A model generated the notes under the pieces. It was not told the DNA's origin and searched no databases. It saw only the letters and a list, made by a program, of their open reading frames with translations. Shown here one piece after another: positions 16,818 to 26,987 of a stretch of DNA of 32,769 bases (position 1 is the stretch's first letter; each line of letters opens with the position of its first letter). The position numbers and the translations under genes are program-made. Source of the DNA: Thermoplasmata archaeon (GTDB taxonomy: Archaea; Thermoplasmatota; Thermoplasmata; Halarchaeoplasmatales; Halarchaeoplasmataceae); assembly GCA_003551675.1 (NCBI GenBank), contig PUNG01000126.1:1-32769 (forward strand), in the 5' to 3' direction.

Positions 16818-18581
16818 ATGTCTAAAGATTCCGATTGGAGAAAAAAACAAGAAGGAAAACCAGGTTTGATCTCTAGCTATCTAGAGCAGTTGATAGAATT
16901 CTTCGAAAAGGACCGATTCACGCCTCTCACTGCTTTTATATTCATGGTAGTGATCGGGACTGTACGCTCAGTAGCGGAGTCCTTGATATATGAATATCCT
17001 GTCTTTTCAACATATCTTGTGATCCAACATATAGCTTTCAACTTTCCCGTCCTTATCATGGGAGCCTTAGTACTCTCTATAGCTGCCGATACCCCTCTTT
17101 GGAAGACCTATAATGCGATACTCCCGGGGTTCGCGATAGTGATGGTACCTCCGTTCGTCGACTATTTTATATTCGGTTACGCAGGAGCGGAACATTCTGG
17201 AATCTATGCATATTTTGCGGCGGACGTCCCTTTCTATCAAAAGATCGTCGATCTATATCCTCCGATAATGCTTTTTTCTGAGGATATAAGTGTCGGTCTC
17301 AGGCGGATGGCATTATCGATCATAACTTTGAGCGGGCTCTATGTGGCAGTAAAAGTCCGGATATGGGAGTCCATCAAACTCATATCAGAAAAAAAATTCA
17401 AGCCTGTTTTAAAGAAAGTAGGCGCCATCTTTTTCGGCGCTTATGGAGTTTGGGTAGTTGCTTGGTTCATCAGTTCATTGGTCCCTACGTCCATATCTCT
17501 TCAGGAAGGAAATGTGGTGGTACTAGATTTTTTTAAGTTCCCTCCCTATACGAAGTATTACGTCTTCATCCAAGAATACGGATACGGGATGTCGGAGATA
17601 TTATCTAACGGAGGCGGTCTCGCCACGAATATGGCCCTGCAGCAGAGGTCTTTGTATCTGACCATGTTTTTCTTCATCATATCTACGGGTTTCGTGTTCC
17701 TCTCCATGCGCCTAAGATATAGATCCGTGCTCAAGAAGATATTATCTACCTTGAAGATCACGTATATACTTCCCACCTTTGTTTCAGCCCTCCTGGGAAG
17801 TGCCGTACTTCACCTCTTAGACCCTGACTTCTCCAAGGGGTGGGCCATAGATCCTACCTACGTTCTACATTTCCCCTACATATTTTACATCGCAGCCATG
17901 GGATTACTCCTGGGTTGTTTTGGATGTTTTATTTCAGATTATTATAAGGAGGAGAAAATACTCCCCAAGAGCTACTCTCGAAATATGGCTATAATCTCTC
18001 TTTTAGCGGGTGGTTCCTTTGCATTCCTCATGGGCCCCATCAGGATCACTTTGATCTTTCTTCTAGCTACAGGTTTGATATATCTTTCTTTCCGAAAAAG
18101 GGAAGAAACTTCTAAGATATATCCTGGTGTTGTCTACTCTGTTGCGTGCTCAGTGATCTATTTCATAGGTGTTATGACGCCTGCATTCTGGAAAACTAGG
18201 GAATATGATACCTACACCGGCGAGTTCTCCACTTTAGATTTATCAAGGTCTCCGGGTATCACCTCTGAAGTCATAGGCCTGATGTTGATACTATTCTTCC
18301 TGATCTTGATCGTAAACGTTTTAGCCCACCTACTCAAAGAAGGGAAGATATCCGAATGGTTGGACTCCTCCGGATTGAATCTTCCCTTGATCCTTTTGGG
18401 TATAGCGTTCCTGCCGGCGATCATGTTCCACGAGATACATCATCTCATCGTCTTCGGAACATTGGGTGTGGCTTCCGTACTGTTAACGGACGAAGACCTT
18501 TCATTCGTGCCCATGGGTATAGCTTCTTTGAGTCTTTTTTACGTAGTACTCAGCCTCTGGGGTATCGCACCGGGAGTATGA
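16818..18581 (+). CDS. Polytopic membrane protein, unknown function
   Basis: A 587-residue protein with roughly 12-14 predicted membrane helices after a charged ~35-residue N-terminus (SDWRKKQEGKPG). I do not recognise a family. Near the C-terminus a hydrophobic stretch contains HEIHH (residues 538-542, IMFHEIHHLIVFG). This fits the HExxH metal-binding pattern, but no partner motif typical of site-2 proteases is seen. The gene lies 59 bases after the CrtC-like gene in the same direction and may be co-transcribed with it. A weak AGGA lies just before the ATG. It is convergent with the second trkH. The N-terminal half has a helix-proline pattern (VPPFVDYFIFG) loosely like the N-terminal extension of the UbiA protein (NPLISYLIYG), but that likeness is weak. 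Confidence 0.75.
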   Translation: MSKDSDWRKKQEGKPGLISSYLEQLIEFFEKDRFTPLTAFIFMVVIGTVRSVAESLIYEYPVFSTYLVIQHIAFNFPVLIMGALVLSIAADTPLWKTYNAILPGFAIVMVPPFVDYFIFGYAGAEHSGIYAYFAADVPFYQKIVDLYPPIMLFSEDISVGLRRMALSIITLSGLYVAVKVRIWESIKLISEKKFKPVLKKVGAIFFGAYGVWVVAWFISSLVPTSISLQEGNVVVLDFFKFPPYTKYYVFIQEYGYGMSEILSNGGGLATNMALQQRSLYLTMFFFIISTGFVFLSMRLRYRSVLKKILSTLKITYILPTFVSALLGSAVLHLLDPDFSKGWAIDPTYVLHFPYIFYIAAMGLLLGCFGCFISDYYKEEKILPKSYSRNMAIISLLAGGSFAFLMGPIRITLIFLLATGLIYLSFRKREETSKIYPGVVYSVACSVIYFIGVMTPAFWKTREYDTYTGEFSTLDLSRSPGITSEVIGLMLILFFLILIVNVLAHLLKEGKISEWLDSSGLNLPLILLGIAFLPAIMFHEIHHLIVFGTLGVASVLLTDEDLSFVPMGIASLSLFYVVLSLWGIAPGV

Positions 18582-18610
18582 ATATAGGTATCACAAAAAA
18601 CGGTATGGTT

Positions 18611-20116
18611 TTACTTTCTTATCTCGAAGCTGAGTAAATTACGCAGCTTACTCTTTTTGTAAAGCGAAGGATTGAATAGAACCACCGCCGTAAATATCTC
18701 CAACCTACCTATCCACATGAATAGAGACATGATCAACCTTCCGCTTGCAGGGACCGACCTAAAATCGCTTGCCACTAATCCTAAACCGGGACCGACATTC
18801 CCTAAAGACGTTGCAGATGCAGCTATACCCGAGATCATATCACCGGTAAGACCCACCATGATGATGGCTCCTATAGCAAATATGATAACATAGGCGACAA
18901 AAAACATCGCTATGGTGTTCAAGGTGTTCTCTTCTACCACCGTATCTCCCATCCTTACCACCATGACTCTTCGAGGATTGATGAACTCTATTAGCTTTCT
19001 CTTGACCATCTTGAAGATGAGAAGGATCCTGAGTACCTTTATGCCTCCACCGGTGGAGCCTGCTGAACCTCCTATGAACATGAGCAATAATAAGAACAAC
19101 CGGAATAGTTCCGGCCACGCATCAAAATTTACCGTTGTGTAGCCCGTTGTGGTCATGACCGATACCACTTGAAATAAGGCGTCGAGGACCGAAATATCAG
19201 CAACACTGCTTACCACGCTGAGCAGTGTGATCACAATAGTGACTCCGAAGATGATAAATAGATACGTCCTGAACTCAGGATTTTTTAACATCTTTTTAGG
19301 ATTACCTATAAAACATTGGTAATGGAGTGAAAAGTTGACACCGGCTATTATCATGAAAAATATTATTATCCATTGAACGACGGAAGAAAAATAAGCGACG
19401 CTCTCGGTATGGGGTGAAAATCCTCCCGTGGGCATGGTGGTAAAAGAATGGTAGACTGCATCGTAAACACCCACTCTCGCCCCCAGAAGTAGGATGAACA
19501 ACAATAAAGTGAAGAGTGAGTAAAGAAACCAGAGGATCTTAGCGGTCTCTTTTATCTTCGGTTTCAATCTGGTTATAGAAGGGCCAGGGGATTCGGCCTC
19601 TAAAAGACTCAATCCGCCGCTGCTCAACTTGGTCAAAATGGCCACGGATAAAACGATTATACCCATACCTCCTATCCACTGAAGGACGGCACGCCAGAGC
19701 AATATGCTTTGGGGATGGTCTTCTAAAGGAAAAGGCAAAACGGTAGCCCCTGTAGTGGTGATGCCCGACATGGCTTCGAAGAATCCATCGATGGGGCATG
19801 AAAGGGTGAAAGTCAAAAAGAAAGGAAGAGATGAGATCAGAGCTAATATAAGCCAGGAGGAACTTACTAAAACTATGGCCTCGTTGTGGTGAAAATCTTC
19901 TGCTCTTCCGTATGCTTTGGCAGGTATACCTAGAGTCACGGTCAACGAAGACATCAAGAGAAAAACCACTGCATTGTATGGTAAAAAGCCGAAGAATACA
20001 GGGGCCTCTTGGTAGTAAAAAGCGGGTATAACTGGAACTAAGAACGCCAGACCAAAAATTTTCAGGATAGAACCGAGGTTACCGATAACAACTTTCCATC
20101 GCATGTTAGAATACAT
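18611..20116 (-). CDS. trkH: TrkH-family potassium transporter, membrane subunit (second copy)
   Basis: A 501-residue K+-translocating subunit. Pore loops: SGITTTGATV near residue 120, TMPTGGFSPH near 235, VMTTTGYTT near 320 and SLGNVGPGLG near 445. The C-terminal MWIGRLEIFTAV motif is followed by a 20-residue basic tail missing from the first TrkH. The gene overlaps the end of trkA by 11 bases and would be translated from the same mRNA. GGAGG directly abuts the ATG at 20116, so the ATG at 20104 is also possible. The two TrkH proteins in this window are clearly paralogous but quite divergent, so they may differ in ion affinity or gating. Confidence 0.95.
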   Translation of the reverse strand: MYSNMRWKVVIGNLGSILKIFGLAFLVPVIPAFYYQEAPVFFGFLPYNAVVFLLMSSLTVTLGIPAKAYGRAEDFHHNEAIVLVSSSWLILALISSLPFFLTFTLSCPIDGFFEAMSGITTTGATVLPFPLEDHPQSILLWRAVLQWIGGMGIIVLSVAILTKLSSGGLSLLEAESPGPSITRLKPKIKETAKILWFLYSLFTLLLFILLLGARVGVYDAVYHSFTTMPTGGFSPHTESVAYFSSVVQWIIIFFMIIAGVNFSLHYQCFIGNPKKMLKNPEFRTYLFIIFGVTIVITLLSVVSSVADISVLDALFQVVSVMTTTGYTTVNFDAWPELFRLFLLLLMFIGGSAGSTGGGIKVLRILLIFKMVKRKLIEFINPRRVMVVRMGDTVVEENTLNTIAMFFVAYVIIFAIGAIIMVGLTGDMISGIAASATSLGNVGPGLGLVASDFRSVPASGRLIMSLFMWIGRLEIFTAVVLFNPSLYKKSKLRNLLSFEIRK

Positions 20117-21434
20117 CCTCCACGGCGTTTATCTCCTCTTTCAAAACGAAGGTAAGCACCTGATCACCTGCTTTGAATTTTTCCTCTCCGCGGGGTATTA
20201 TGGTTTTTCCGTTCCTGATTATGGCTCCGATTATGCATTCAGGAGGGAGATCGCTTTGAGCGATGGTTTTTTCAACTATCGGTGAATCATCATCAACATG
20301 CATCTCCAAAAGGTATATATCTCCACCGTGGATGGGAACGGCTTTCAAGGGGTTGAGTTCTCTGGCCAACCTCAACATGGTGTTAGCGGTCTGAAGCTGC
20401 GGAGAAGCTGCTAGATCTATACCGATAGTTTCTATGAGCGATTTTACTCCTAGTTCTTGCACCACGGCCACGGTCTTTTCTACACCATACACCTTCGCCA
20501 AAAGAGAGACGAGAACGTTGTACTCTTCAGAGGGTGCTGTAGATGCCAGAGCATCCATCCTTAAGATACCCTCCTCTACAAGCAGATTTTTATCTCTAGC
20601 ATCACCCCTCATGACTTCAACGTCCTTCAATATTTCGGCAGCCCTTCTAGCTCTTTTTCTGGACTCGTCCATGATCTTTACGTCGACTCCCCTCTTCTTC
20701 AATTTTTTTGCCACGTTTATCCCTATGGATGTAGCTCCCACCACCATGACCCTTTCCACCGACGATCTTTTAGTACCTAAAAGTTTTAATATCTTTTTTT
20801 CCGCCTTCTTTCCCTCGGTCATCACTATGAGTGTATCGTCTTCCCTCACCACATTTTTACCGTGGGGTACGATGACTTGATTCTCTCTTACGATAGCACC
20901 TAGGTTGATATTTTTTGGAAATCTTATATCCTTTATTTTTTTATTCTTTATCCGAGAAGTGGTCAATACCTTGAATTCAGTCACTTTGAGCTTTCCGCCC
21001 ATGGATATGTTTCGATCTATGGCAAATGGGACAGTGATCACATCGGCTATCTTTCTAGCTACCAACAGTTCAGGAGAAACCGCATAGTCCACGCCGATGG
21101 GCGTAAATCTCTGTGATACTTCTTTGGTGATGTACTCTAAACCCTTTATCCTCGCCATGGTCTTACAACCGACGGATTTGGCCATGGAACAAGCTACAAG
21201 ATTTGCTTCATTGTTGTCGGTCGCGGTAAAAAAATAGTCGGATCCCTTGATATCTAGGGAGTTCAACAACTCTGGTCTCGCACCGTTTCCCTTCACCACC
21301 TTAACGTCGAGATACCTAGCCTTTTCGCATGCCTTTTCAGATTTATCTACTATTATCACGTCGTGCCCTTTTCTTCTTATGGACTCTGCGAGGGATCGAC
21401 CGACTTCACCGGCACCGATTATGATCACTTTCAT
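20106..21434 (-). CDS. trkA: TrkA, NAD(H)-binding regulatory subunit of potassium uptake
   Basis: A 442-residue cytoplasmic gating subunit with the full double arrangement. The first Rossmann (RCK-N) domain opens with VIIIGAGEVGRSLAE and is followed by a TrkA-C domain. The second opens near residue 225 with VMVVGATSIGINVA and is again followed by a TrkA-C domain. Both glycine motifs are intact, though the second (GATSIG) departs from the GxGxxG consensus. The DNNEANLVACSMAK stretch is typical. GGTGAT, just before the ATG, serves as the ribosome site. It is the middle gene of a three-gene operon (small barrel protein, trkA, trkH) and is the likely partner of both TrkH proteins. Confidence 0.96.
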   Translation of the reverse strand: MKVIIIGAGEVGRSLAESIRRKGHDVIIVDKSEKACEKARYLDVKVVKGNGARPELLNSLDIKGSDYFFTATDNNEANLVACSMAKSVGCKTMARIKGLEYITKEVSQRFTPIGVDYAVSPELLVARKIADVITVPFAIDRNISMGGKLKVTEFKVLTTSRIKNKKIKDIRFPKNINLGAIVRENQVIVPHGKNVVREDDTLIVMTEGKKAEKKILKLLGTKRSSVERVMVVGATSIGINVAKKLKKRGVDVKIMDESRKRARRAAEILKDVEVMRGDARDKNLLVEEGILRMDALASTAPSEEYNVLVSLLAKVYGVEKTVAVVQELGVKSLIETIGIDLAASPQLQTANTMLRLARELNPLKAVPIHGGDIYLLEMHVDDDSPIVEKTIAQSDLPPECIIGAIIRNGKTIIPRGEEKFKAGDQVLTFVLKEEINAVEDVF

Positions 21435-21446
21435 AATATCACCGGG

Positions 21447-21728
21447 TTATAGAAGTTTTTGGAGTAGCTTTTGGTGTTTTCTTACTTCCACTTCATCACC
21501 TTCGTCGACATCTAATTTTTTTCTATCCTTTAATCTTATGCTTATTTTTCCGTTTTCAATCATCTCGTCACAATATATGGAGACTAATATATCCTTTGTT
21601 TTCGAACTCACTACCACCATCTCTCCTTCACTAAATTCAAATCCCTCGAAGATATCGCGGTTAACTCTAACTCTACCTCCTGACTCGACCGGACTATTTT
21701 CCACATATAAGATTAATCGCTCCGTCAT
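21447..21728 (-). CDS. Small double-psi β-barrel-like protein in the Trk operon
   Basis: A 93-residue protein. The pattern [21 protein letters not shown], then [38 protein letters not shown] resembles the N-terminal double-psi β-barrel of CDC48/VAT or AbrB-type swapped barrels. In those, a GR..V...I....G...GD.V.. half is repeated once, and the two halves here ([10 protein letters not shown] and [10 protein letters not shown]) echo each other. No DNA-binding or catalytic residues are obvious. It is the first gene of the trkA-trkH operon, ending 12 bases before trkA, and has a TATA box ~31 bases upstream. A role in regulating Trk expression or assembly is an inference from position only. Confidence 0.7.
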   Translation of the reverse strand: MTERLILYVENSPVESGGRVRVNRDIFEGFEFSEGEMVVVSSKTKDILVSIYCDEMIENGKISIRLKDRKKLDVDEGDEVEVRKHQKLLQKLL

Positions 21729-21754
21729 GCCTTAACTCTAATCTACTCATTTCC

Positions 21755-21764
21755 ATATATATTT
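21755..21764 (-). promoter_or_regulatory. TATA box of the Trk operon
   Basis: AAAATATATA on the minus strand, centred ~31 bases before the ATG at 21728. No further box is evident before trkA or trkH. Confidence 0.5.
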
Positions 21765-21825
21765 TTTGAAGCCGCACTACCTAACGACTCAAGTCTTTTG
21801 AAGTTTACCTTTTCGGGGAGCAAAA

Positions 21826-21834
21826 AGTTTAAAC
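21826..21834 (+). promoter_or_regulatory. TATA box of pyrG
   Basis: AGTTTAAAC, ~37 bases before the ATG at 21867. This favours that start over an in-frame ATG at 21798, which lies upstream of the box. Confidence 0.5.
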
Positions 21835-21866
21835 ACATCTACCCTCTTTGCTTCCTCCCGTGTAAA

Positions 21867-23516
21867 ATGACGAAATTTATAATCATCACGGGCGGCGTTA
21901 TGTCGGGTTTAGGTAAAGGCGTAGTTACCTCTTCTCTTGGAAAGTTGTTGAAGGCGAAAGGTTTTACCGTTACAGCGATAAAGATAGATCCATATTTGAA
22001 CTGCGACGCTGGGACCATGAACCCCTTTGAACATGGAGAAGTTTTTGTTTTAAAAGACGGTACCGAAGCGGACCTAGACCTTGGAAATTACGAACGATTT
22101 TTAGATACCGATCTGATCGGAGAAGATAATATAACCACGGGCAAAGTATATCGCAGCGTTATAGAGAAGGAAAGGGCCGGAGAGTACCTGGGTAAGACTG
22201 TTCAGATAATACCTCATATCACCGACGAGATCAACAGGAAGATATGGCAAGTCGCTGACGACACCGGTGTGGATATAGTGTTGATAGAACTCGGGGGTAC
22301 CGTAGGCGACATAGAGAGCATGCCCTTCCTAGAGGCCGTTAGGCAACTCCACATGGACGTAGGTGAAGAAAAGAACAACGCCCTCTTTGTACATACGACT
22401 TTGGTACCGGAGTTAGACGTGGTCGGCGAACAGAAAACTAAACCGACCCAGCACTCAGTTAAAGCCTTGAGAGAGATAGGGATAGAGCCGGATATAATAG
22501 TCGGGCGGTCCAAAAATAAACTTGAAAAATCCACCAAGAAAAAGATATCTTTGTTCTGCGACGTGCCGGAAAAAGCTGTGGTCTCGTCCCCTAACGCCGA
22601 AAACATATATCGTGTTCCTCTGATCCTCCAAGACGAAGGGATAACGGAATGTGTGATGGAAGGTCTAAACCTCTCAAAAGTTTTGGAAGAAAAAGAGAAC
22701 ATATGCGTGGAAAAATTTCACCAGATGGAAGAGTGGAAAAATTTCCTCGAACGATTCGAAAACCCCTCTTCTGAGATAGATATCGCCATCGTGGGAAAAT
22801 ACACAGAGTTGGAAGATGCCTACGTGAGCTATGAACAGGCTTTGAACCACTGCAGAGCTAAAACCAGAACCAGGATAAACATAAAGTATGTAGAATCGGA
22901 AGAGTTGGAGGAAAAAGATGGCCCCGAAGAACTGTTGAAAGACGTACATGGACTTTTGATACCTGGAGGCTTTGGGGATAGAGGGATGGAAGGAAAGATA
23001 GACGCTTTGAATTATGCTAGAACGAACGAATTACCTATGTTGGCGATCTGCTTGGGCTTTCAGCTTTCGGTGGTGGAATTTGTAAGGAACGTTCTAGGCT
23101 ACGAAGATGCTCACAGTTACGAGTTCGACGAAAAGACACCGCACCCAGTTATAGACCTGTTACCCATGCAGAGGGGTATCGACAAGATGGGGGGCACCAT
23201 GCGTTTAGGTGCTGATAGGATCATGATAGATCAAGGTACTAAAGCACATGATATCTACCAGAAAGATGAGATCTCTGAGAGGCACAGGCACCGCTACGAA
23301 GTAAACTTGGAGTATAAGGATGAGATAGAATCTAAAGGGTTACTTTTCAGCGCATATTCTCCCAACAAAAAAAGGATGGAGATGCTTGAATTAAAAGATC
23401 ATCCATTCTATATAGGCTGTCAATTCCACCCCGAGTTCCAGTCCAGACCCATGAAACCGGCGCCGCTGTTCTTGGCCTTCGTTGAGACGATACTGGATAA
23501 AAATTCAGGTGAATGA
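21867..23516 (+). CDS. pyrG: CTP synthase
   Basis: Converts UTP to CTP with ATP and glutamine, the last step of de novo pyrimidine nucleotide synthesis. The 549-residue protein starts with the canonical [17 protein letters not shown]; the upstream in-frame ATG at 21798 would add 23 non-conserved residues and precede the TATA box. The synthetase domain shows [19 protein letters not shown] and [10 protein letters not shown]. The glutaminase domain (from ~residue 300) has the oxyanion loop GGFGDRG, nucleophile C395 (LAICLGFQ) and H521/E523 (QFHPEF). The gene is followed after 3 bases by the GMP synthase glutaminase subunit, so CTP and GMP synthesis are coupled in one transcript. Confidence 0.98.
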   Translation: MTKFIIITGGVMSGLGKGVVTSSLGKLLKAKGFTVTAIKIDPYLNCDAGTMNPFEHGEVFVLKDGTEADLDLGNYERFLDTDLIGEDNITTGKVYRSVIEKERAGEYLGKTVQIIPHITDEINRKIWQVADDTGVDIVLIELGGTVGDIESMPFLEAVRQLHMDVGEEKNNALFVHTTLVPELDVVGEQKTKPTQHSVKALREIGIEPDIIVGRSKNKLEKSTKKKISLFCDVPEKAVVSSPNAENIYRVPLILQDEGITECVMEGLNLSKVLEEKENICVEKFHQMEEWKNFLERFENPSSEIDIAIVGKYTELEDAYVSYEQALNHCRAKTRTRINIKYVESEELEEKDGPEELLKDVHGLLIPGGFGDRGMEGKIDALNYARTNELPMLAICLGFQLSVVEFVRNVLGYEDAHSYEFDEKTPHPVIDLLPMQRGIDKMGGTMRLGADRIMIDQGTKAHDIYQKDEISERHRHRYEVNLEYKDEIESKGLLFSAYSPNKKRMEMLELKDHPFYIGCQFHPEFQSRPMKPAPLFLAFVETILDKNSGE

Positions 23517-23519
23517 TCG

Positions 23520-24092
23520 ATGAGGATATATGTGATCGACAACGGAGGACAGTGGACACATCGGGAATGGAGAGTTTTGAAACAGTTGGGAGTGAGATCT
23601 AAAATAGTATCCAATGATACTCCTGTTGAAGAGTTGGAGGTTGACGGGTTGGTTCTTTCAGGCGGAGCCCCTCGTATATCCGATGAAGACATGAGTTTAG
23701 GAAGAACTGAGGAGTATATCGAGAGATCAGATGTGCCTATACTCGGTATCTGCGTAGGGGCGCAGTTCATAGCCAAATACTTTGGTGGGGTAACAGGCAG
23801 CGCGGAGAATCCGGAATACGGAAAGACCGTCTTGAAAGTAGTCGAGAAGAACGATCTATTCGTAGGTACTGAAGACGAGTTCGTGGTATGGGAGTCTCAC
23901 AACGATGAGATAAAAGAGTTGGGACCCGATATGATAAAACTCGCCTATTCTGATTCTTGCCCTATCCAAGCATTCAAACATAAAACTAAAAAATTATACG
24001 GACTTCAATTTCACCCAGAAGTGGACCATACGGAATACGGGATGAAGATCTTTGAAAACTTCATCGACGTTTGTAGAAAGTTCAAGCGATAG
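23520..24092 (+). CDS. guaAA: GMP synthase, glutaminase subunit A
   Basis: A free-standing class I glutamine amidotransferase of 190 residues that supplies ammonia to the GMP synthase ATP-pyrophosphatase subunit. Archaea often encode the two parts separately. Seen: DNGGQWTHREWR at the start, SGGAP, nucleophile C78 (LGICVGAQ) and H165/E167 (LQFHPEVDH). The synthetase subunit is not in this window and must be elsewhere. The start is set by a GGTGA ribosome site within the end of pyrG and by the 3-base gap. Its C-terminus (FENFIDVCRKF) is as expected for subunit A. Confidence 0.95.
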   Translation: MRIYVIDNGGQWTHREWRVLKQLGVRSKIVSNDTPVEELEVDGLVLSGGAPRISDEDMSLGRTEEYIERSDVPILGICVGAQFIAKYFGGVTGSAENPEYGKTVLKVVEKNDLFVGTEDEFVVWESHNDEIKELGPDMIKLAYSDSCPIQAFKHKTKKLYGLQFHPEVDHTEYGMKIFENFIDVCRKFKR

Positions 24093-24100
24093 GTTTAAAT
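24091..24100 (+). promoter_or_regulatory. Probable TATA box of purF
   Basis: AGGTTTAAAT starts at the stop codon of the preceding gene and lies ~53 bases before the purF ATG. That is farther than in neighbouring genes, so it implies a leader of ~25 bases. Confidence 0.4.
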
Positions 24101-24148
24101 CTTATTAGAATTCGTTTTCATGCGCATCAAAAGTCAAAGTTGGTCAAC

Positions 24149-25591
24149 ATGTGTGGTATAATCGGAATATTAGGCACGAACAATGCCTCGGCGGAACTAT
24201 ATACGGGCCTCTTCGCTATCCAGCATCGAGGACAGAACGGTGCCGGTATGTACACCTCAGAGGGAAAAGATTCCGTTCTCAAAAAAGATAAAGGTCTGAT
24301 AGGTGAAGTCTTCGATGAATCTATCTTGGAAGAGTTGGAAGGATCCAACGGTATCGGCCACGTAAGATACCCCACCATCGGATCGAACGTAGAACAGGAT
24401 GCACAACCTTTCAAGATAGAAAATCCCATAGAGATGGGCATGGCCCATAACGGCAACATAGTCAACTATAGAGAGATGGTTGAAAAATACGACCTAGATC
24501 TAAAATCCACCTGTGACCTTGAATTGATCCTACATGTTTTCGCCAAAGAGCTCGAAAAAGAGAGCGAGATCGACGAAAACGCACTCTTTGTCGCCGCGGA
24601 AAGAACCATGGATAACCTGAACGGGAGTTATTCGGTGGTGACTCTCATACCGGGTTTGGGCCTCTTCACTTTCAGAGACCCAAGAGGGATAAGACCCATG
24701 GTATTCGGTAAAAAAGTCAATCTGGACGGTACCAGCTTTGGAGTCGCATCGGAAAACACAGTTTTGGACATCCTAGGATACAAGGTGTTGAGAGAAGTTC
24801 TTCCCGGAGAAGCGATATTGATAAAAGAGGATAAATCATATCAGGCTAGGCAGTTGAAGAATGAGAAAACGAACCACTGCATGTTTGAATGGGTTTACTT
24901 TGCTAGACCTGATTCTACCATAGAGAGGATAAACGTTTACGAGGCACGTTTCCGGTTGGGCCGAGAACTTGCAAAGGAATGGCAGAAGAAAAATAAAAAA
25001 TTGGACGTTGTCATCCCGGTACCGGACACTGCACGGACCATCGCTCTTGCACTCGCCGAGGAGCTGGACCTTCCATACCGAGAAGGTTTGCTGAGGAACA
25101 GGTACGTCGGAAGGACCTTTATCATGCCGGACCAGACTTCGAGAGAAACCGCTGTAAAGACCAAACTGAACCCCATAATAGAAGAGGTGAAGGGAAAAAA
25201 GATAGGTTTGGTAGATGACAGTATAGTGAGAGGAACGACTTCAAAAAAATTGATCAAATTGATGAAAAACTGTAATGCAGAAGAGGTACACTTTTTGGTG
25301 GGCTGCCCTCCCATCGTTTCGCCCTGTTACTACGGCATAGATATACCTACCCAGGAAGAATTGATAGCTGCGAACCGTTCCATAAGGGAGATAAAAAAAG
25401 AGATCGGAGCGGATTCTCTGACATATCAAAACATAGACGGTCTGGTAAAAGGTATAGCGAAAAAAAAAGACCAACTCTGTCTTGCATGTCTAGATAAAGA
25501 GTACCCTACCAAAGTCCGAGAGGATATAAGAGATTACTTTGAAAATATGAGACGGAAAGAGAGGGAAACGGTAGAAGGAAAGAAAAATTGA
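24149..25591 (+). CDS. purF: Amidophosphoribosyltransferase
   Basis: First committed enzyme of purine synthesis: PRPP plus glutamine to phosphoribosylamine. The ATG at 24149 is chosen because the next residue is the catalytic cysteine (MCGIIGILG) that must become N-terminal; an upstream in-frame TTG at 24140 would bury it. The 480-residue protein has an Ntn glutaminase domain (QHRGQNGAG, GIGHVRYPT, HNGNIVN, FRDPRGIRPM). It also has a phosphoribosyltransferase domain with the PRPP loop GLVDDSIVRGTTS and PDTARTIA. Cysteines in NHCMFEW, CPPIVSPC and LCLACLDKEYP fit the iron-sulphur site of the Bacillus-type enzyme. The gene ends 4 bases from the convergent purA. Confidence 0.97.
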   Translation: MCGIIGILGTNNASAELYTGLFAIQHRGQNGAGMYTSEGKDSVLKKDKGLIGEVFDESILEELEGSNGIGHVRYPTIGSNVEQDAQPFKIENPIEMGMAHNGNIVNYREMVEKYDLDLKSTCDLELILHVFAKELEKESEIDENALFVAAERTMDNLNGSYSVVTLIPGLGLFTFRDPRGIRPMVFGKKVNLDGTSFGVASENTVLDILGYKVLREVLPGEAILIKEDKSYQARQLKNEKTNHCMFEWVYFARPDSTIERINVYEARFRLGRELAKEWQKKNKKLDVVIPVPDTARTIALALAEELDLPYREGLLRNRYVGRTFIMPDQTSRETAVKTKLNPIIEEVKGKKIGLVDDSIVRGTTSKKLIKLMKNCNAEEVHFLVGCPPIVSPCYYGIDIPTQEELIAANRSIREIKKEIGADSLTYQNIDGLVKGIAKKKDQLCLACLDKEYPTKVREDIRDYFENMRRKERETVEGKKN

Positions 25592-25595
25592 TGTT

Positions 25596-26888
<1,293 letters not shown>

Positions 26889-26908
26889 CTACTAGAAATT
26901 CGTTTTTG

Positions 26909-26917
26909 TATAAATAA
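26909..26917 (-). promoter_or_regulatory. TATA box of purA
   Basis: The plus-strand string TATAAATAA (TTATTTATA on the coding strand) is centred 37 bases before the ATG at 26876 and 28 before the GTG at 26885. Confidence 0.5.
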
Positions 26918-26949
26918 TTAAGCATCGATAGCTCGTTTCATCCATAACA

Positions 26950-26958
26950 TTTATTATA
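26950..26958 (+). promoter_or_regulatory. TATA box of the FKBP gene
   Basis: TTTATTATA, ~34 bases before the ATG at 26988, in the divergent region shared with purA. Confidence 0.5.
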
Positions 26959-26987
26959 CCAATCCATCTTTCGCTTATTGATTCAGC

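Noticed and set aside
21798-21866. N-terminal extension of CTP synthase from an upstream in-frame ATG.
   Set aside because: The extension precedes the TATA box, is not conserved in the family, and the canonical N-terminus begins at 21867.
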